Made by a program: the position numbers and the translations under genes. From contig JASJAW010000021.1 in assembly GCA_030066795.1 (NCBI GenBank), positions 1-62,105 on the forward strand: DNA of 62,105 nucleotides, read 5' to 3'. The stretch comes from Dinoroseobacter sp. Its GTDB lineage: Bacteria > Pseudomonadota > Alphaproteobacteria > Rhodobacterales > Rhodobacteraceae. Positions 16,197 to 23,619 of this stretch are shown here, one piece after another. Positions within the stretch are counted from its first letter, which is position 1, and the number at the start of each line of letters is the position of its first letter. The notes beneath the pieces were generated by a model. That model saw only the letters and a list, made by a program, of their open reading frames with translations, was not told the origin of the DNA and did not search any database.

Positions 16197-17579
16197 CTAT
16201 TCCGCCGGTGCAACCCGAGCCTGGCGCAGGCCAAGCGCAACCGCACAGAAGCCAATCACGAGCACGGCGACGCAGATCCAGAGCAACTGGTCATACTTGT
16301 GCGCCTCTGGCAGCAGGCCACTCAGCGCAGCGCTGTCGCGGAAAAAATACGCCATTGCCCCGCCAATCGCAGCTGCGAAAGACACCAGATAAGACCAGAG
16401 CGGGATGTCGCGGTTGAAGACCAGTCCAGCTACCAAAACAGGTGTCAGGAACATGGACGCGGTACCGGAGACCGCCACGGCATCGAAAAGCGTGGAGTTT
16501 CCCCAGAGAGTCAGTGCGGTGCCCGCCAGCATGAAGCCGACCATGGCAATGCGCCCTCCAGTCAATGTACGTGGCAAAACGCGCAGTTCCTCGACTGTCA
16601 CTCGGGCGGAAGACGCCAGAGCCGAGTCCAGCGTGGAAAGCGCCGAGATCAGCAGAGACAGCATCAGCAGTGCCCAGACCCAGCCGGGGAACATCGTGGC
16701 CCATGTGCCCAGCAGTTGCCCTTCGTATTCCGCGCCAACGAGGCTCGCCTGAATACCAAACATCCCGAAGCCAATGATGCAAAGGCTGGAAATCCAGAAG
16801 GCGTGGATGAACGACCACGTTGTACGTTTACGATCCGCGATAAATCCACGATCCATCATGACCGGGTCATGCGCAGGGTAAGAAAAGACCTGCAAAGCTG
16901 CGACCGCCAGCAGAATCCACCCCTGCCGCGCCCCGGACGATCCTTCTGCGGTCAGAACCGCCCCGAGGTCGAAATCGGGCGAGTTGATGAGGGCCGCAAA
17001 AGCGATGCCAAAGACTACAAGGAAGAGCAGCATTTGCACGACATCTGTGCGCAGCGCAGCCGAAAGCCCGCCCCATGCGGAGTAGGCCAGCCCCAGAACG
17101 GCGACCGCCAGAATGGCGATGGTGCCCGCGCCCGCCTCGGGTAGCAGAGCATCAAAAATCAGCCCAACAACCAACAGGTTCGCAAACACCTCTGACAGAA
17201 GGCGCAGCGCAATCACGACGTTATAAGTGCCTGTGCCTGTTGCCCCGAACCGTGCGCCCAGCCAGTCCTGAACAGACCCACCGCCTTGCGCGCGGATACG
17301 CGCCACGATGTAGCCACCGGTCAGGAAAGATCCGTAGTAGGCGGCATAAGCCAGTGTGCCCGGCATTCCATAGAAATACCCAAGGATCGCGGCATTCATC
17401 AGCGAACGGGCGAAGATCCAGGTGGTCACTTGGCTGAGGACCAGCGTCCAGAGGCCCGGAGCAGACCCTGAAACCCCTTGCCCGCCGAAGAACCCGTCGA
17501 CCGTTGCACGGCGTGGGGCCACCGCAACCGAGGCCGCAGCCACCAGTATGAAGGCGACCGCGATGTAGAACGTCATCAT
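16197..17579 (-). CDS. Sodium:solute symporter family (SSS) permease
   Basis: This is an inner-membrane protein of 460 residues with about 13 predicted membrane segments. Segments such as TTWIFARSLMNAAILGYFYG, GGLSAALRTDVVQMLLF and LISALSTLDSALASSARV match the sodium:solute symporter family; the SALSTLDS stretch corresponds to the sodium-binding helix 8 region (S-T/S residues). The substrate cannot be read from sequence; such proteins carry proline, pantothenate, acetate, urea and others. The open frame begins at TTG 17600, but ATG 17577-17579 (complement; followed by a second ATG) begins the first membrane helix. It lies upstream of the ABC ATPase gene and downstream of the SDR gene, all on the minus strand. 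Confidence 0.88.
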   Translation of the reverse strand: MMTFYIAVAFILVAAASVAVAPRRATVDGFFGGQGVSGSAPGLWTLVLSQVTTWIFARSLMNAAILGYFYGMPGTLAYAAYYGSFLTGGYIVARIRAQGGGSVQDWLGARFGATGTGTYNVVIALRLLSEVFANLLVVGLIFDALLPEAGAGTIAILAVAVLGLAYSAWGGLSAALRTDVVQMLLFLVVFGIAFAALINSPDFDLGAVLTAEGSSGARQGWILLAVAALQVFSYPAHDPVMMDRGFIADRKRTTWSFIHAFWISSLCIIGFGMFGIQASLVGAEYEGQLLGTWATMFPGWVWALLMLSLLISALSTLDSALASSARVTVEELRVLPRTLTGGRIAMVGFMLAGTALTLWGNSTLFDAVAVSGTASMFLTPVLVAGLVFNRDIPLWSYLVSFAAAIGGAMAYFFRDSAALSGLLPEAHKYDQLLWICVAVLVIGFCAVALGLRQARVAPAE

Positions 17580-17694
17580 GTCATGTTTCCCTGTCGTCAA
17601 ACTTGCCCGACTGAGCTAGCAGCGGCTCAAAACGCCCTCCACTCACATCCACGCCACCGACGCGAATGTGAGAGCTTGCAACAAATCAGGGCTG

Positions 17695-18474
17695 TCAGAC
17701 GGTCAGATTGGCCGATCCACCGTCGAGGATCAGATTCTGGCCGACGATGAACCCGGCATACTGCGAACAGAAGAACGCGCAGGTCTGCCCAAACTCCTCA
17801 GACGTGCCATAGCGCTTGGCGGGGATCGACGCCGCGCGCGCAGCCCTAGCTTCTTCGAAGGTCACGCCTTCACGGGCAACGACCGCCTGATCCAGAGCAT
17901 CGGCCCTGTCAGTTGCGTGAATGCCCGGAAGCAGGTTGTTGATAACGACGTTATGCTCCGCGACTTGCCGCGCGGTGCCCGCAACGTAGCCCGTGAGTCC
18001 GGCCCGCGCCGCGTTTGACAGCCCAAGCTGCGGGATCGGTGCACGCACGGAGTAAGAGGTGATGTTCACAACGCGCCCGAATTTTCGGTCGATCATTCCG
18101 GGCAATGTGGCCTTCATCATGGCAATCGGCGCCAGCATGTTGGCATCGAGCGCCGCGATGAAGTCTTCCCGGTCCCAATCCGGCCAGAAGCCCGGCGGGG
18201 GGCCACCGGCATTGTTCACCAGGATATCAACCTCGTTTGCAGCGCTCAGCACGGCGGCCCGCCCGTCCTCGGTCGTGATATCGGCCGCGACCGCAGTAAC
18301 GTCGACGCCATGGGCGTTACGGATATCCTCCGCTGTGGTTTCCAGCGCCTCTGCACCACGGGCATTCAGCACCAGATTGACGCCTGCGGCAGCCAGCGCC
18401 TCGGCGCAGCCGCGACCAAGACCTTTCGAGCCGGCGCAGACAATTGCCGTCTTCCCTCTGATCCCCAGATCCAT
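17695..18474 (-). CDS. SDR-family protein with altered active site (FabG-like)
   Basis: This 259-residue short-chain dehydrogenase-like protein has an altered cofactor motif (CAGSKGLG, 13-20, instead of TGxxxGxG), the usual NNAG (87-90) and a serine at the expected place (S140 in VVNITS). The catalytic YxxxK is missing: where YAASKAG would stand, the sequence reads SNAARAG (153-159), giving S153 for Tyr and R157 for Lys. This matches an SDR subgroup described as lacking the full catalytic tetrad. The C-terminal GQNLILDGGSANL is normal. ATG 18472-18474 (complement) is used because it precedes the first strand directly; the longer frame runs into the promoter region of uspA. It may be a reductase with another mechanism or a non-enzymatic protein. 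Confidence 0.85.
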   Translation of the reverse strand: MDLGIRGKTAIVCAGSKGLGRGCAEALAAAGVNLVLNARGAEALETTAEDIRNAHGVDVTAVAADITTEDGRAAVLSAANEVDILVNNAGGPPPGFWPDWDREDFIAALDANMLAPIAMMKATLPGMIDRKFGRVVNITSYSVRAPIPQLGLSNAARAGLTGYVAGTARQVAEHNVVINNLLPGIHATDRADALDQAVVAREGVTFEEARAARAASIPAKRYGTSEEFGQTCAFFCSQYAGFIVGQNLILDGGSANLTV

Positions 18475-18538
18475 GAACCTACTCCCCTTGGTTTCCTGCG
18501 ACCTAGCCTTTGAACAGCGGAAAGCCAAGAGGCGTAAC

Positions 18539-18552
18539 TTGACGCGGATCAA
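18539..18552. promoter_or_regulatory. FNR/FnrL-type binding site upstream of the universal stress gene
   Basis: TTGAC-GCGG-ATCAA fits the FNR-family consensus TTGAY-N4-RTCAA at all ten fixed positions. Its centre lies 59 bases before the uspA start, suited to activation with a start site near 18587. Universal stress genes are classical FnrL targets in Rhodobacter. Confidence 0.75.
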
Positions 18553-18604
18553 GCCTTCCGCCGATCACGCGTGATAACCTGTACTCGAAATACAGGAGAA
18601 TCCC

Positions 18605-19435
18605 ATGCGTTCGATTCTGATTGCAACCGACACCCACGCGGATAGCGACCGCGCGTTATCCCGCGCTGTTCGGCTGGCCGTGGCGCTTGGTGCGAAACTG
18701 ACAGTGGTTTCGGTAATGGAGGACACCGAGGAGAATCCGGCGTTACTCTTGCGAGAAGGCTTGGTGGAGGATCAGCTCAGCGCTCAACCGGGCGCAGACG
18801 GGCTGGAGACTGAAGTTGTCGTAGCCGTTGGCGATCCGGCCGAAGAGATCGCGCATTGCGCCATTCGCGTTGCGGCTGATCTTGTCGTTATGGGCCAGCA
18901 CCATAAGCGTAAGTTTCTGGACAGCCTCCGTCAGACAACAGTGGAGAAGATCCTCCGAAAGCTCACCTGTCCGGCCCTTCTGGCTGTCGAGCCCTCCGTA
19001 CAGGACTACACAAACGTCCTTGCGTCAGTGGATTTCTCGGATGCCTGCGCGGCAAGTATCGCGGCGGCGCGCAAATTGGCCCCGGACGCGGATATCAGGC
19101 TGATGCACGTCGTTCAGGTCCCCTATCAGAGCGCAGTTGCCGCGCCAGGAGCTGTTGGTGATATTTCGCATATGGTGGATCCAACTCCGTTCATAGAGGA
19201 CGCTAGAACCCGGGCTGAGAAATTTGCTCCTGACTTGCCAACTGATCTTCCTACGGGGTCGCTGCATCTTGCGCTGTCGGTTTCGTTGCAAGACAGACCA
19301 GCACAGTTGATCTGCCTTGGGGCGCATACCAAGAAGGGCGCGATTGACACGCTGCTTGGCAGTTTCACCGCCGATCTGGTCAGGGACCCACCGAGTGACC
19401 TTTTGATAGCTCCGCCACCACGGGCCACGATGTAA
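18605..19435 (+). CDS. Universal stress protein, tandem UspA domains
   Basis: This cytoplasmic stress protein of 276 residues has two UspA domains in tandem. The first opens with SILIATDTHADSDRAL and ends near residue 128 with the ATP-loop region LVVMGQHHKRKFLD and CPALLAV; the second starts NVLASVDFSDACAAS and ends with LGAHTKKGAIDTLLGS. Tandem Usp proteins in alphaproteobacteria are induced by low oxygen and energy stress. An FNR-type site lies at 18539-18552, and an AGGAG ribosome site precedes the ATG. The gene is monocistronic and meets acuI tail to tail after 7 bases. The precise biochemical role of Usp proteins is not established; ATP binding by either domain is inferred. Confidence 0.92.
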   Translation: MRSILIATDTHADSDRALSRAVRLAVALGAKLTVVSVMEDTEENPALLLREGLVEDQLSAQPGADGLETEVVVAVGDPAEEIAHCAIRVAADLVVMGQHHKRKFLDSLRQTTVEKILRKLTCPALLAVEPSVQDYTNVLASVDFSDACAASIAAARKLAPDADIRLMHVVQVPYQSAVAAPGAVGDISHMVDPTPFIEDARTRAEKFAPDLPTDLPTGSLHLALSVSLQDRPAQLICLGAHTKKGAIDTLLGSFTADLVRDPPSDLLIAPPPRATM

Positions 19436-19442
19436 GCGCTTC

Positions 19443-20429
19443 TCAGGCGTTCACATCCACTACGACGCGGCCCTTGATCTGACCTTTCAAGATATCGGCG
19501 CCCAGTTGCGGCAGATCCGCAAGCGTTGCGGGTTGTATCATCGCCTCGAGAGTGTCCATCGGCAGGTGCGCCGCGATCTCACCCCAGGCCCGGATACGAT
19601 CTTCATAAGGACGCATAACGGAGTCGATGCCAAGAAGGTTCACGCCGCGCAGCAAGAAGGGGATGACCGTTGCGGGGAGAGCTGCGCCGCCGGCCAGTCC
19701 GACTGCAGACACGGACGCTCCATACTGCATTTGACCGAGGACACGCGCCAGCATAGGACCGCCCACGGCATCGACGCACCCGGCCCATGTTTCTTTCTCC
19801 AACGGACGTTTCGTGGTCTCGTTGATCTCTTCGCGCGGAACAATCTGGGTCGCACCAAGCGATTTTAGGTAGTCGGCTGTCTCCGGCCGTCCGGTCACTC
19901 CGGCGACCTCGTACCCTTTCGCAGCAAGGATCGCCACCGCAACCGAGCCGACACCCCCTGCAGCCCCCGTGACCAGTACAGGCCCCTGCCCGGGTTTCAG
20001 CCCGTGATCTTCCAGCGCCATCACAGCCAGCATGGACGTGAAACCGGCGGTGCCGACCGCCATCGCCTGTCGTGTGCTCAAGCCGTCGGGCAGCGGCACC
20101 AACCAATCAGCTTTCACCCGCGCCTTTTGGGCATAACCGCCCCAGTGAACCTCGCCGACGCGCCAGCCCGTCAAAACCACCTTGTCCCCGGGCGCGTAGC
20201 GCGGATCGTCCGATGACTCCACCGTTCCGGAAAAGTCGATCCCGGGCACATGCGGATAGCTTCGCACAAGTCCTCCACCCGGCCCGATGCACAAGCCATC
20301 CTTGTAGTTGACGGTGGAGTACTCCACCGCGACAGTCACATCACCCTCGGGCAGCATGTCCTCGGTAATGTCTTCCACTGAAGCGACAGGTTTCTCGTCG
20401 CCTTCTTTGCGCACCACCAGTGCTTTCAT
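19443..20429 (-). CDS. acuI: Acryloyl-CoA reductase AcuI
   Basis: AcuI is an NADPH-dependent medium-chain reductase (YhdH/YhfP branch) that turns acryloyl-CoA into propionyl-CoA, removing a toxic intermediate of DMSP breakdown. The 328-residue protein begins MKALVVRKEG, has the N-terminal NYKDGLCIGPGG segment, GIDFSGTVE, and the NADPH-binding VTGAAGGVGSVAV motif near 152-164; it lacks the zinc ligands of alcohol dehydrogenases, as the branch does. The long open frame upstream is not coding; ATG 20427-20429 (complement) is the family start. It lies 17 bases after dmdA, the arrangement known from other roseobacters, where dmdA and acuI are cotranscribed. Naming rests on this family and context together. 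Confidence 0.9.
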   Translation of the reverse strand: MKALVVRKEGDEKPVASVEDITEDMLPEGDVTVAVEYSTVNYKDGLCIGPGGGLVRSYPHVPGIDFSGTVESSDDPRYAPGDKVVLTGWRVGEVHWGGYAQKARVKADWLVPLPDGLSTRQAMAVGTAGFTSMLAVMALEDHGLKPGQGPVLVTGAAGGVGSVAVAILAAKGYEVAGVTGRPETADYLKSLGATQIVPREEINETTKRPLEKETWAGCVDAVGGPMLARVLGQMQYGASVSAVGLAGGAALPATVIPFLLRGVNLLGIDSVMRPYEDRIRAWGEIAAHLPMDTLEAMIQPATLADLPQLGADILKGQIKGRVVVDVNA

Positions 20430-20446
20430 TGTCCTCGCTCCCCGCG

Positions 20447-21556
20447 TTATGTCGTTGATTTCCAGAACCCCCCGCGCACTAGCGCGTTGCGGGTGCCTTG
20501 CTGTGTTTCGACCACAAGCTCTGTGCCTGGATCCCAATGCGTCATGCGCACCATGCCAATGGCTACATTGCCTGCGTAGTCCGGCGACCATGCGGCCGAA
20601 GTCACTTGACCCACCTGCACATTGCCCGCCCAGAGCGGCCAGGCCCGGTCGCAGGACGGTAACGGATCGCCTGCAATTTCAAGCGCACGGATCTGCCGGA
20701 TCGGGCCATCCATCGATACTCGCATCAGCGCATCCCGCCCCAGACAGCCAATGGCCGTTTCAACATTGCAGAACCGACCCAAGCCGCATTCGAAGGGCGT
20801 GTTTGCACGAGTCATATCGTTGCCGTAGCTCAGCAAACCGCCTTCGATCCGCTCAATCAGATTTGGACACCCCGCACGAACATTCAGATCTTCGCCAGCA
20901 CGGGTCAGCGCCTCCCACAGCGGCATGCCAAGGTCAGCCCCCTCCACATAAATTTCGAAGCCTCCCTGCCGCGAGTAGCCAGACCTTGCGACAACAAGAT
21001 CCCGCCCTTCGAACTGAAAAAACCCGAAGCGGAAGAAGCGCAAAGCCATCACCTCTGGCCCAAACACACGGGCCATGAGCTCGTCGGCCTTAGGCCCCTG
21101 CACCGCGAGCGGCGAGACATCGGGCTCATCCACCAGCACCTCAAGCTGGCGCGCGAGACCAAGCGCTTTAACCCAAAGCAGCAGATCGCTATCGGCAATA
21201 GAGATCCAATACCGTTCATCTGAAAGCTTCAGGGCCACTGGATCGTTCAGCATGCCCCCGGTCTCATCGACAACGGGGATGTAGTAACACTGGCCCGGGA
21301 GCATGCCGCGCAGATCGCGCGGGGTCAGGATTTGTAGAAGCCGCCCGGCATCGGGACCACGCAATTCGATCTGCCGCTCCACCGCGACATCCCAAAGCTG
21401 CACATGGGTCTTAAGATGCCTGTAATCCGCCTCGACGCTGTCAAACACTGTCGGCAAGAGCATCCGGTTATATACAGTGTACCCCTTCACGCCCGCAGCT
21501 TCGACGGCCGCGGAGAAGGGCGTGCGGCGCAAGCGGCGCGACAGGGAGATCTGCAT
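20447..21556 (-). CDS. dmdA: Dimethylsulfoniopropionate demethylase DmdA (GcvT family)
   Basis: DmdA moves a methyl group from DMSP to tetrahydrofolate, giving 3-methylmercaptopropionate. The 369-residue protein follows DmdA closely: RRLRRTPFSAAVEAAGVKGY (7-26), YNRMLLPTVFDSVEADY (29-45), GGMLNDP (100-106), SPLAVQGP (148-155), LIERIEGGLLSYGNDM near 222 and NTPFECGLGRF. E201 and Y203 (FEIYVE) align with the folate/substrate-contact residues known as E204 and Y206 in SAR11 DmdA; the tryptophan three residues after RSG context in SAR11 (W197) is tyrosine here (Y194). The start ATG (21554-21556) overlaps the DinB gene stop by one base. AcuI follows directly. A related but different GcvT-like methyltransferase cannot be excluded, hence not full confidence. 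Confidence 0.85.
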   Translation of the reverse strand: MQISLSRRLRRTPFSAAVEAAGVKGYTVYNRMLLPTVFDSVEADYRHLKTHVQLWDVAVERQIELRGPDAGRLLQILTPRDLRGMLPGQCYYIPVVDETGGMLNDPVALKLSDERYWISIADSDLLLWVKALGLARQLEVLVDEPDVSPLAVQGPKADELMARVFGPEVMALRFFRFGFFQFEGRDLVVARSGYSRQGGFEIYVEGADLGMPLWEALTRAGEDLNVRAGCPNLIERIEGGLLSYGNDMTRANTPFECGLGRFCNVETAIGCLGRDALMRVSMDGPIRQIRALEIAGDPLPSCDRAWPLWAGNVQVGQVTSAAWSPDYAGNVAIGMVRMTHWDPGTELVVETQQGTRNALVRGGFWKSTT

Positions 21557-22062
21557 TACAAACCCTCCGGCATGGCAAAAAGGTCCGTATCGCCGGGTTT
21601 GGCTCCGGCGGACGTCAGCATCGCGTGGATCTGACCGCGATGGTGGGTCTGATGGTTGAACATGTGCGCCACACATAGCGCGAAAGGCTTTTCGACTTCG
21701 CGTCCCAGCGCGCCCGAGTGCCAAGACAGCGGCCCTTCCAACTCTTCTGGATCCAGACGCCCCGCCCAATCGGTGATCTGCCGGTCCGCCTCGCGACGCG
21801 CGCGCAGATAAACGATCCAGTTGGGGGTAAAACTGACGCTGTCCTTGATCCCGCCGGAGGGTTTGTCCCAGTCCGCCAGACGGCTCATCCAGATGGTATC
21901 GGCCCAGAGAAGATGGTTGAACGTCGCAATGATGGAGCCGAAATGCGCGCCACGAAACTTCGTCAAATCAGCCGGAGCCAGACCCGCCGCTGCCGCGATC
22001 AGGTTCTCGTTCTGCCACGCGTTGTAACGCGCCATCATGTGGCAGAAGCCCGGCGTGATCAT
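21556..22062 (-). CDS. DinB family protein
   Basis: This 168-residue protein of the DinB/YfiT four-helix-bundle superfamily has the family's metal-binding histidine pattern: FNHLLWAD (first His), and the tandem HMFNHQTHHRGQIHAML near 133-149, giving three or more histidines. Members include thiol-dependent S-transferases and proteins of unknown function; no reaction is assigned here. It sits inside the dmdA operon: its start overlaps the DUF1326 gene by four bases and its stop overlaps the dmdA start by one base. Since the superfamily includes low-molecular-weight-thiol enzymes, a role near methylated sulfur intermediates is possible but only guessed from context. Confidence 0.85.
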   Translation of the reverse strand: MITPGFCHMMARYNAWQNENLIAAAAGLAPADLTKFRGAHFGSIIATFNHLLWADTIWMSRLADWDKPSGGIKDSVSFTPNWIVYLRARREADRQITDWAGRLDPEELEGPLSWHSGALGREVEKPFALCVAHMFNHQTHHRGQIHAMLTSAGAKPGDTDLFAMPEGL

Positions 22063-22784
22063 TTGCGTTTCGGCCGACCCGGCCCCGACCAGTGAATTGG
22101 GCAGATATCGGCGGATTTTCCACTCAGGTCCCAGACACGGCCATAGTCACGCAGTTTACTGCGAAGTCCAACCGCAGGAATAATTGTCGACCCCATCCAA
22201 TAACTCGAATTGGTTATCATGACCGGGTTCTCCGGGTCTAACCCACCGAGCATCTCAATCTCGCCTTCGATTTTTCGCCCAACTTTGATGGTCCGGCGTG
22301 ACCCGTGCGTACCAATTTCGACCGGCGCACGCTCCGCACCGATAATGTCCGACACGAGCATAGTCAGAAGACCTGTTGAACCACCCGCACCACCGGAGAG
22401 GATTTTCAGAAGGCCGTTATACGCCTTCTGAGTGGCTCTTTCGTCGACATAAGCCGCTACCCGCCAGCCACCTTCCGCCATCTTGCCAGGAATATCGACG
22501 AGTAAAGCAACATTCAGCCCTGAGAGATCTTCTCCCTCGAAATTTCCTTCATCGATACGGATCGCCATCCAGGCCTTGCAGTAGCCTTCGGTCGGTGGGT
22601 GTTTTCCAAGAGAGATGACACACGGGCACCAGACCTCACATGTACAGTTCAGGAACAACTCGCCCTTGATCTCCCACGTGGTGGGTTCCATGCGGCGCCG
22701 GCGCGGGTTCATCCGCGCGTCGATCCGCTCCATCACCTGCAGGCGATCGGACTTTTTGTGCTCCGAAGATTTCTGATCTGCCAT
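22059..22784 (-). CDS. DUF1326 domain protein
   Basis: This is a 241-residue protein of the DUF1326 family, without a signal peptide. The family signature lies at about residues 34-52: TTWEIKGELFLNCTCEVWC followed by PC, a cysteine-rich strand that could bind a metal. The N-terminal 30 residues are charged (SEHKKSDRLQVMERIDARM) and rich in Arg just before the domain (NPRRRRMEP). Function is unknown. ATG 22782-22784 (complement) is chosen because a GGGAGAAG ribosome site precedes it; the frame could extend further upstream. DUF1326 genes are often found beside DUF2182 genes, as here, and both have been suggested to handle metals. The overlap with the DinB gene is four bases. Confidence 0.8.
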   Translation of the reverse strand: MADQKSSEHKKSDRLQVMERIDARMNPRRRRMEPTTWEIKGELFLNCTCEVWCPCVISLGKHPPTEGYCKAWMAIRIDEGNFEGEDLSGLNVALLVDIPGKMAEGGWRVAAYVDERATQKAYNGLLKILSGGAGGSTGLLTMLVSDIIGAERAPVEIGTHGSRRTIKVGRKIEGEIEMLGGLDPENPVMITNSSYWMGSTIIPAVGLRSKLRDYGRVWDLSGKSADICPIHWSGPGRPKRK

Positions 22785-22794
22785 GCTCTTCTCC

Positions 22795-23553
22795 CTACAG
22801 TCCTGCTGCGCCATAGCTGATGACGCCGAGCCCGGCGACCACAAGCGCGACCCCGGCGGGCCGGGACACGACATGCGCCATTTGCGGCAGCTTTTCCAGC
22901 ACCATGAACAGCGTTGCGAGCCCCATCCAAAGCAGGCTCATCGTTCCGCCGACAAACCCCAACGCCATGATCCCCCAACAGCAGCCCGCGCAGTAGGACC
23001 CGAGGCCAGCCCCCATGCGCACGCCACCGGCAAAGCCCGTGCGCCAGTGGCCGAGATAGTATTGCATCGGAGTGTGGCAGACGCCGTGACAAATCTCTTT
23101 CCAGCGGGTGAACTGATACAGTCCGACCACGACGAGCAGCCCTCCGGAAAGCCAGACGGACGTCGCGGCCCCGAGCGTATTCAGCGTGTCCCGCGAAATG
23201 AGTACGGCCTGCACCGCTGCGAAAACAAGCGCCATCCCGATCCAAACAGCGAAATACCCAAGCACCACACCGATCCAGCCTGCGCGAGTGCCATCAGCAG
23301 ATTTGATTAACGCCTCATAGGTGCCCAGTGCCGGCACAAGCGTCGGCAACATCATTGCGGCCATCATGATTGCCCACATCGGTGCAAGCGCCCCGAACGA
23401 GGTCATGGGCATCATGTTCATGCCCACCGGGCGGCCAAGCCAATCCAGTCCGGACATACGTGCCATATCGAACAGTACGGCCCAGGCAAGGAGGATCACG
23501 GCGAAGAACGCCAGCCAGCACAGACTGCGCAGATCAAACATTGTCCGAAGCAT
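22795..23553 (-). CDS. DUF2182 predicted metal-binding integral membrane protein
   Basis: This inner-membrane protein of 252 residues has six to seven predicted membrane helices. The DUF2182 hallmarks are visible: MWAIMMAAMMLPTLVPAL (about 59-76), LYQFTRWKEICHGVCHTPMQY with several Cys and His, and GLGSYCAGCCWGIMALGFVGG. The repeated methionines and cysteines in membrane segments suggest metal binding, copper being one candidate, but nothing proves it. The ATG at 23551-23553 (complement) has a GGGAGGA ribosome site upstream. It is the first gene of the five-gene operon leading to dmdA-acuI; a TetR-like palindrome lies 51 bases upstream of the start. Confidence 0.85.
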   Translation of the reverse strand: MLRTMFDLRSLCWLAFFAVILLAWAVLFDMARMSGLDWLGRPVGMNMMPMTSFGALAPMWAIMMAAMMLPTLVPALGTYEALIKSADGTRAGWIGVVLGYFAVWIGMALVFAAVQAVLISRDTLNTLGAATSVWLSGGLLVVVGLYQFTRWKEICHGVCHTPMQYYLGHWRTGFAGGVRMGAGLGSYCAGCCWGIMALGFVGGTMSLLWMGLATLFMVLEKLPQMAHVVSRPAGVALVVAGLGVISYGAAGL

Positions 23554-23603
23554 GTATTCCTCCCTGTCGGGCAGGTTTTCCGTAAGCGCTTGCATTTGTC
23601 AAA

Positions 23604-23619
23604 CGAACTATTCAGTTCG
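23604..23619. promoter_or_regulatory. TetR-like palindrome before the DUF2182-dmdA operon
   Basis: Perfect arms cgaact / agttcg with a 4-nt spacer overlap the stop codon of the upstream P450 gene. TTGACA-like hexamers lie on the minus strand on both sides. The form resembles operators of TetR-family repressors, but no TetR gene is in the window. Confidence 0.5.
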
